A stretch of DNA of 8,478 nt from Bacteroidales bacterium 45-6. GTDB lineage: Bacteria; Bacteroidota; Bacteroidia; Bacteroidales; Dysgonomonadaceae. Position 1 is the first letter of the stretch. The number at the start of each line of letters is the position of its first letter. Shown here piece after piece: positions 6,697 through 8,478 of the stretch. The translations under genes were made by a program, and so were the position numbers. The notes below the pieces were generated by a model. The model was not told the DNA's origin. It saw nothing but the letters and a program-made list of their open reading frames with translations, and made no database searches. The DNA is taken from NCBI GenBank assembly GCA_001897035.1, contig MKRS01000421.1:1-8478 (forward strand), written 5' to 3'.

Positions 6697-8478
6697 ATGA
6701 AGACCAAAATCATTTCATTATCAAAGCTATTTTTAATCTCAGGTTTAGTGTTATTGAGTTCCGGCAAGGCAATTGGTCAAACCGTTTCAGTTTTGTCGCC
6801 AAATAAGAAAATCAATGTGGCACTGTTTTGCGAGCAAAACAATACTGCTGGTAACTGGCATTTGCAGGTCAATTACGCCAATAAAGACAAAGTTTCAGAA
6901 GTCATTCCGGCTATCGGTTTAGGGCTTTCGCGCAGCGATCAGGATTTTTCTTCCGAATTGAAATTCCTGAAAGTCGGTAAAGCCGTTTCGGTAAACGAAC
7001 AATACACCGATGTTCTCGGAAAACGCAGCCGATGCAGCAATTCGGCAAACGAAGTGGTCGTTTCGTTCGAAAATCCATCGAAAGCTAAATTGAATCTGAT
7101 TATCCGTGCGTACAATGACGGAATTGCTTTCCGGTACGAGTTTCCCGAGAAAGAAGGGAAATTTGTGGTGAAAGATGAATTGACGGCATACTCCATTCCT
7201 GATAGTACACAACGTTGGCTCGAAAAGTTTAATACAGCCAATGAAGGTTTGTACACTATGATGAAAGATGGAAATGAACAAAAAGACTGGGGATATCCGG
7301 CTTTGTTCAATACAGCGGATAAATCATGCTGGTATTTAATTCATGAGGCGGATGTAAACAGCACATATTGTGGCACAAAACTTACAAATTATGGAGATAA
7401 AACCAGATACAAACTTGCCTTCCCAGACTCATGGAACGGACGTGGAAAAGGAGAATCGCAACCGACAATCGCGCTTCCTTGGAAATCGCCCTGGCGCGTG
7501 GTTGTTATGGGTGGTTTGTCCGATATTGTCGAATCTACGCTTGTCAACGATGTTTCAACGCCTTCGAAACTGACCAATACCGACTGGGTAAAACCCGGTA
7601 AAGCTTCGTGGAACTACTGGTCGGACAACCACGGAACAAAAGATTATAAGGTAGTATGCGATTTTGCTGACCTTGCTGCTTCCATGAACTGGTCCTATAC
7701 GCTGCTCGATTGGGAGTGGGATGCCATGGGCAATGGTGGAAAGCTTGAAGATGCAGTAAAATATATTTATTCAAAAGGATTAAAACCGCTGATTTGGTAC
7801 AACTCGGGAGGCGATCACAACTGGGTTACTGCCACCCCTATGAACCGGATGCTCACCCACGAAAACAGGGTGGAAGAATTCACCAAACTGAATAAGTTAG
7901 GAATCGTGGGCGTTAAGATTGATTTCTTCGAAAGTGAAAAGCAGGATATGATCAAGTATTATCTCGATATTTTGGATGATGCTGCTAAGTTCAATATAAT
8001 GGTTTACTTTCACGGTTGCCTGGTGCCGCGCGGCTGGCAACGCACTTACCCGAACTTGATGACCTACGAGGGAGTCCGTGGTGCCGAGTGGTACAACAAT
8101 GGGCCGGAATTTACCCCAGCTGCTCCTGAGCACAACGCCACACTGCCGTTTACGCGCAACGTGGTTGGTTCGATGGACTACACACCTGTCACTTTCACCA
8201 ATTCGCAATATCCGCATATTACTTCGTATGGGCATGAGCTTGCTTTAAGTGTGGTGTTCGAATCGGGTTTCCAGCATTTGGCTGATCGTCCTGAAGGATA
8301 TTATGCTTTGCCTGATGCGGCAAAAACTTTTCTGAAAGATGTTCCAAATACCTGGGACAACACCAAACTGCTTGATGGTTATCCTGGTCGTGACATTATT
8401 TTGGCCAGACAAAAAGGAAGTCATTGGTATATTGGTGGAATAAACGGTGAAAATGTTGAAAAGATGAAAACATTGAAA
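6697..8478 (+). CDS. GH97 retaining alpha-glycosidase (alpha-galactosidase type), 3' end cut by window
   Basis: The frame is open from ATG 6697 to the last base (594 codons, no stop); family members usually run to about 640-720 residues, so the C-terminal beta domain is partly missing. GH97 enzymes are calcium-dependent exo-alpha-glycosidases of the periplasm. A signal peptide ends AIGQ (near 27/28). An N-terminal beta-super-sandwich (about 30-285) precedes the barrel, which begins near KPGKASWNYWSDNHG. GVKIDFF places an Asp at D409, and TYEGVRGAE holds E458 and E464. As I recall, the retaining Bacteroides thetaiotaomicron GH97 alpha-galactosidase uses D415 and E470; the same 55-residue spacing supports D409 as nucleophile and E464 as acid/base. 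The inverting SusB-type alpha-glucosidases lack this Asp. Alpha-galactosidase activity is therefore likeliest, with beta-L-arabinopyranosidase as an alternative. It follows the second GH29 by 11 bases. Confidence 0.88.
   Translation, partial: MKTKIISLSKLFLISGLVLLSSGKAIGQTVSVLSPNKKINVALFCEQNNTAGNWHLQVNYANKDKVSEVIPAIGLGLSRSDQDFSSELKFLKVGKAVSVNEQYTDVLGKRSRCSNSANEVVVSFENPSKAKLNLIIRAYNDGIAFRYEFPEKEGKFVVKDELTAYSIPDSTQRWLEKFNTANEGLYTMMKDGNEQKDWGYPALFNTADKSCWYLIHEADVNSTYCGTKLTNYGDKTRYKLAFPDSWNGRGKGESQPTIALPWKSPWRVVVMGGLSDIVESTLVNDVSTPSKLTNTDWVKPGKASWNYWSDNHGTKDYKVVCDFADLAASMNWSYTLLDWEWDAMGNGGKLEDAVKYIYSKGLKPLIWYNSGGDHNWVTATPMNRMLTHENRVEEFTKLNKLGIVGVKIDFFESEKQDMIKYYLDILDDAAKFNIMVYFHGCLVPRGWQRTYPNLMTYEGVRGAEWYNNGPEFTPAAPEHNATLPFTRNVVGSMDYTPVTFTNSQYPHITSYGHELALSVVFESGFQHLADRPEGYYALPDAAKTFLKDVPNTWDNTKLLDGYPGRDIILARQKGSHWYIGGINGENVEKMKTLK

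Noticed and set aside
6919..7310. Overlapping minus-strand frames of about 120 codons opposite the GH97 gene
   Set aside because: Both are antisense to a continuous, motif-bearing GH97 reading frame and show no family features.

Overview
The window looks like part of a polysaccharide or glycan utilisation locus from a member of the Bacteroidota. The grounds are the exported glycosidase families present (GH29, GH31, GH97), short signal peptides ending in Ala-Gln or Gly-Gln, AT-rich leaders without strong Shine-Dalgarno sites, and one TAnnTTTG-type -7 box. Family names rest on motifs read by eye; no database search was possible.

Layout. Positions 1-369 hold no gene but are structured: a long nested palindrome (about 4-112), then a roughly 105-bp interval (220-324) bounded by near-perfect 18-bp inverted repeats, one end of which carries the promoter-like box for the first gene. 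All genes are on the + strand: a GH29 alpha-L-fucosidase-type enzyme (370-2001), a GH31 enzyme (2116-4575), a small cytoplasmic DUF718 sugar mutarotase (4603-4956), a second GH29 paralogous to the first (5045-6685) and a GH97 enzyme (6697 to the window edge, C-terminus cut off). A possible hairpin terminator lies at 2041-2067, so GH31-mutarotase-GH29-GH97 may be one transcription unit with the first GH29 as a separate one.

How they may work together. The four hydrolases have signal peptides and belong to families that act mainly in exo mode on alpha-linked sugars: two probable alpha-L-fucosidases, one alpha-xylosidase/alpha-glucosidase/alpha-galactosidase-type GH31 and one retaining GH97 of the alpha-galactosidase type. 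The mutarotase has no signal peptide and would act in the cytoplasm on the released deoxysugar, most simply L-fucose. The cassette therefore looks like a side-chain trimming module for a fucosylated glycan carrying other alpha-linked caps. No SusC/SusD, sulfatase, endo-acting enzyme or regulator is in the window, so the polymer cannot be named.

The least routine observations are the two non-coding structured elements, the nearly shared N-terminal leader of GH31 and the second GH29 (different folds, similar first 29 residues), and the mosaic character of the first GH29 gene (GC-rich core, AT-rich 3' end, and a 59-bp tract 95% identical to its paralogue).
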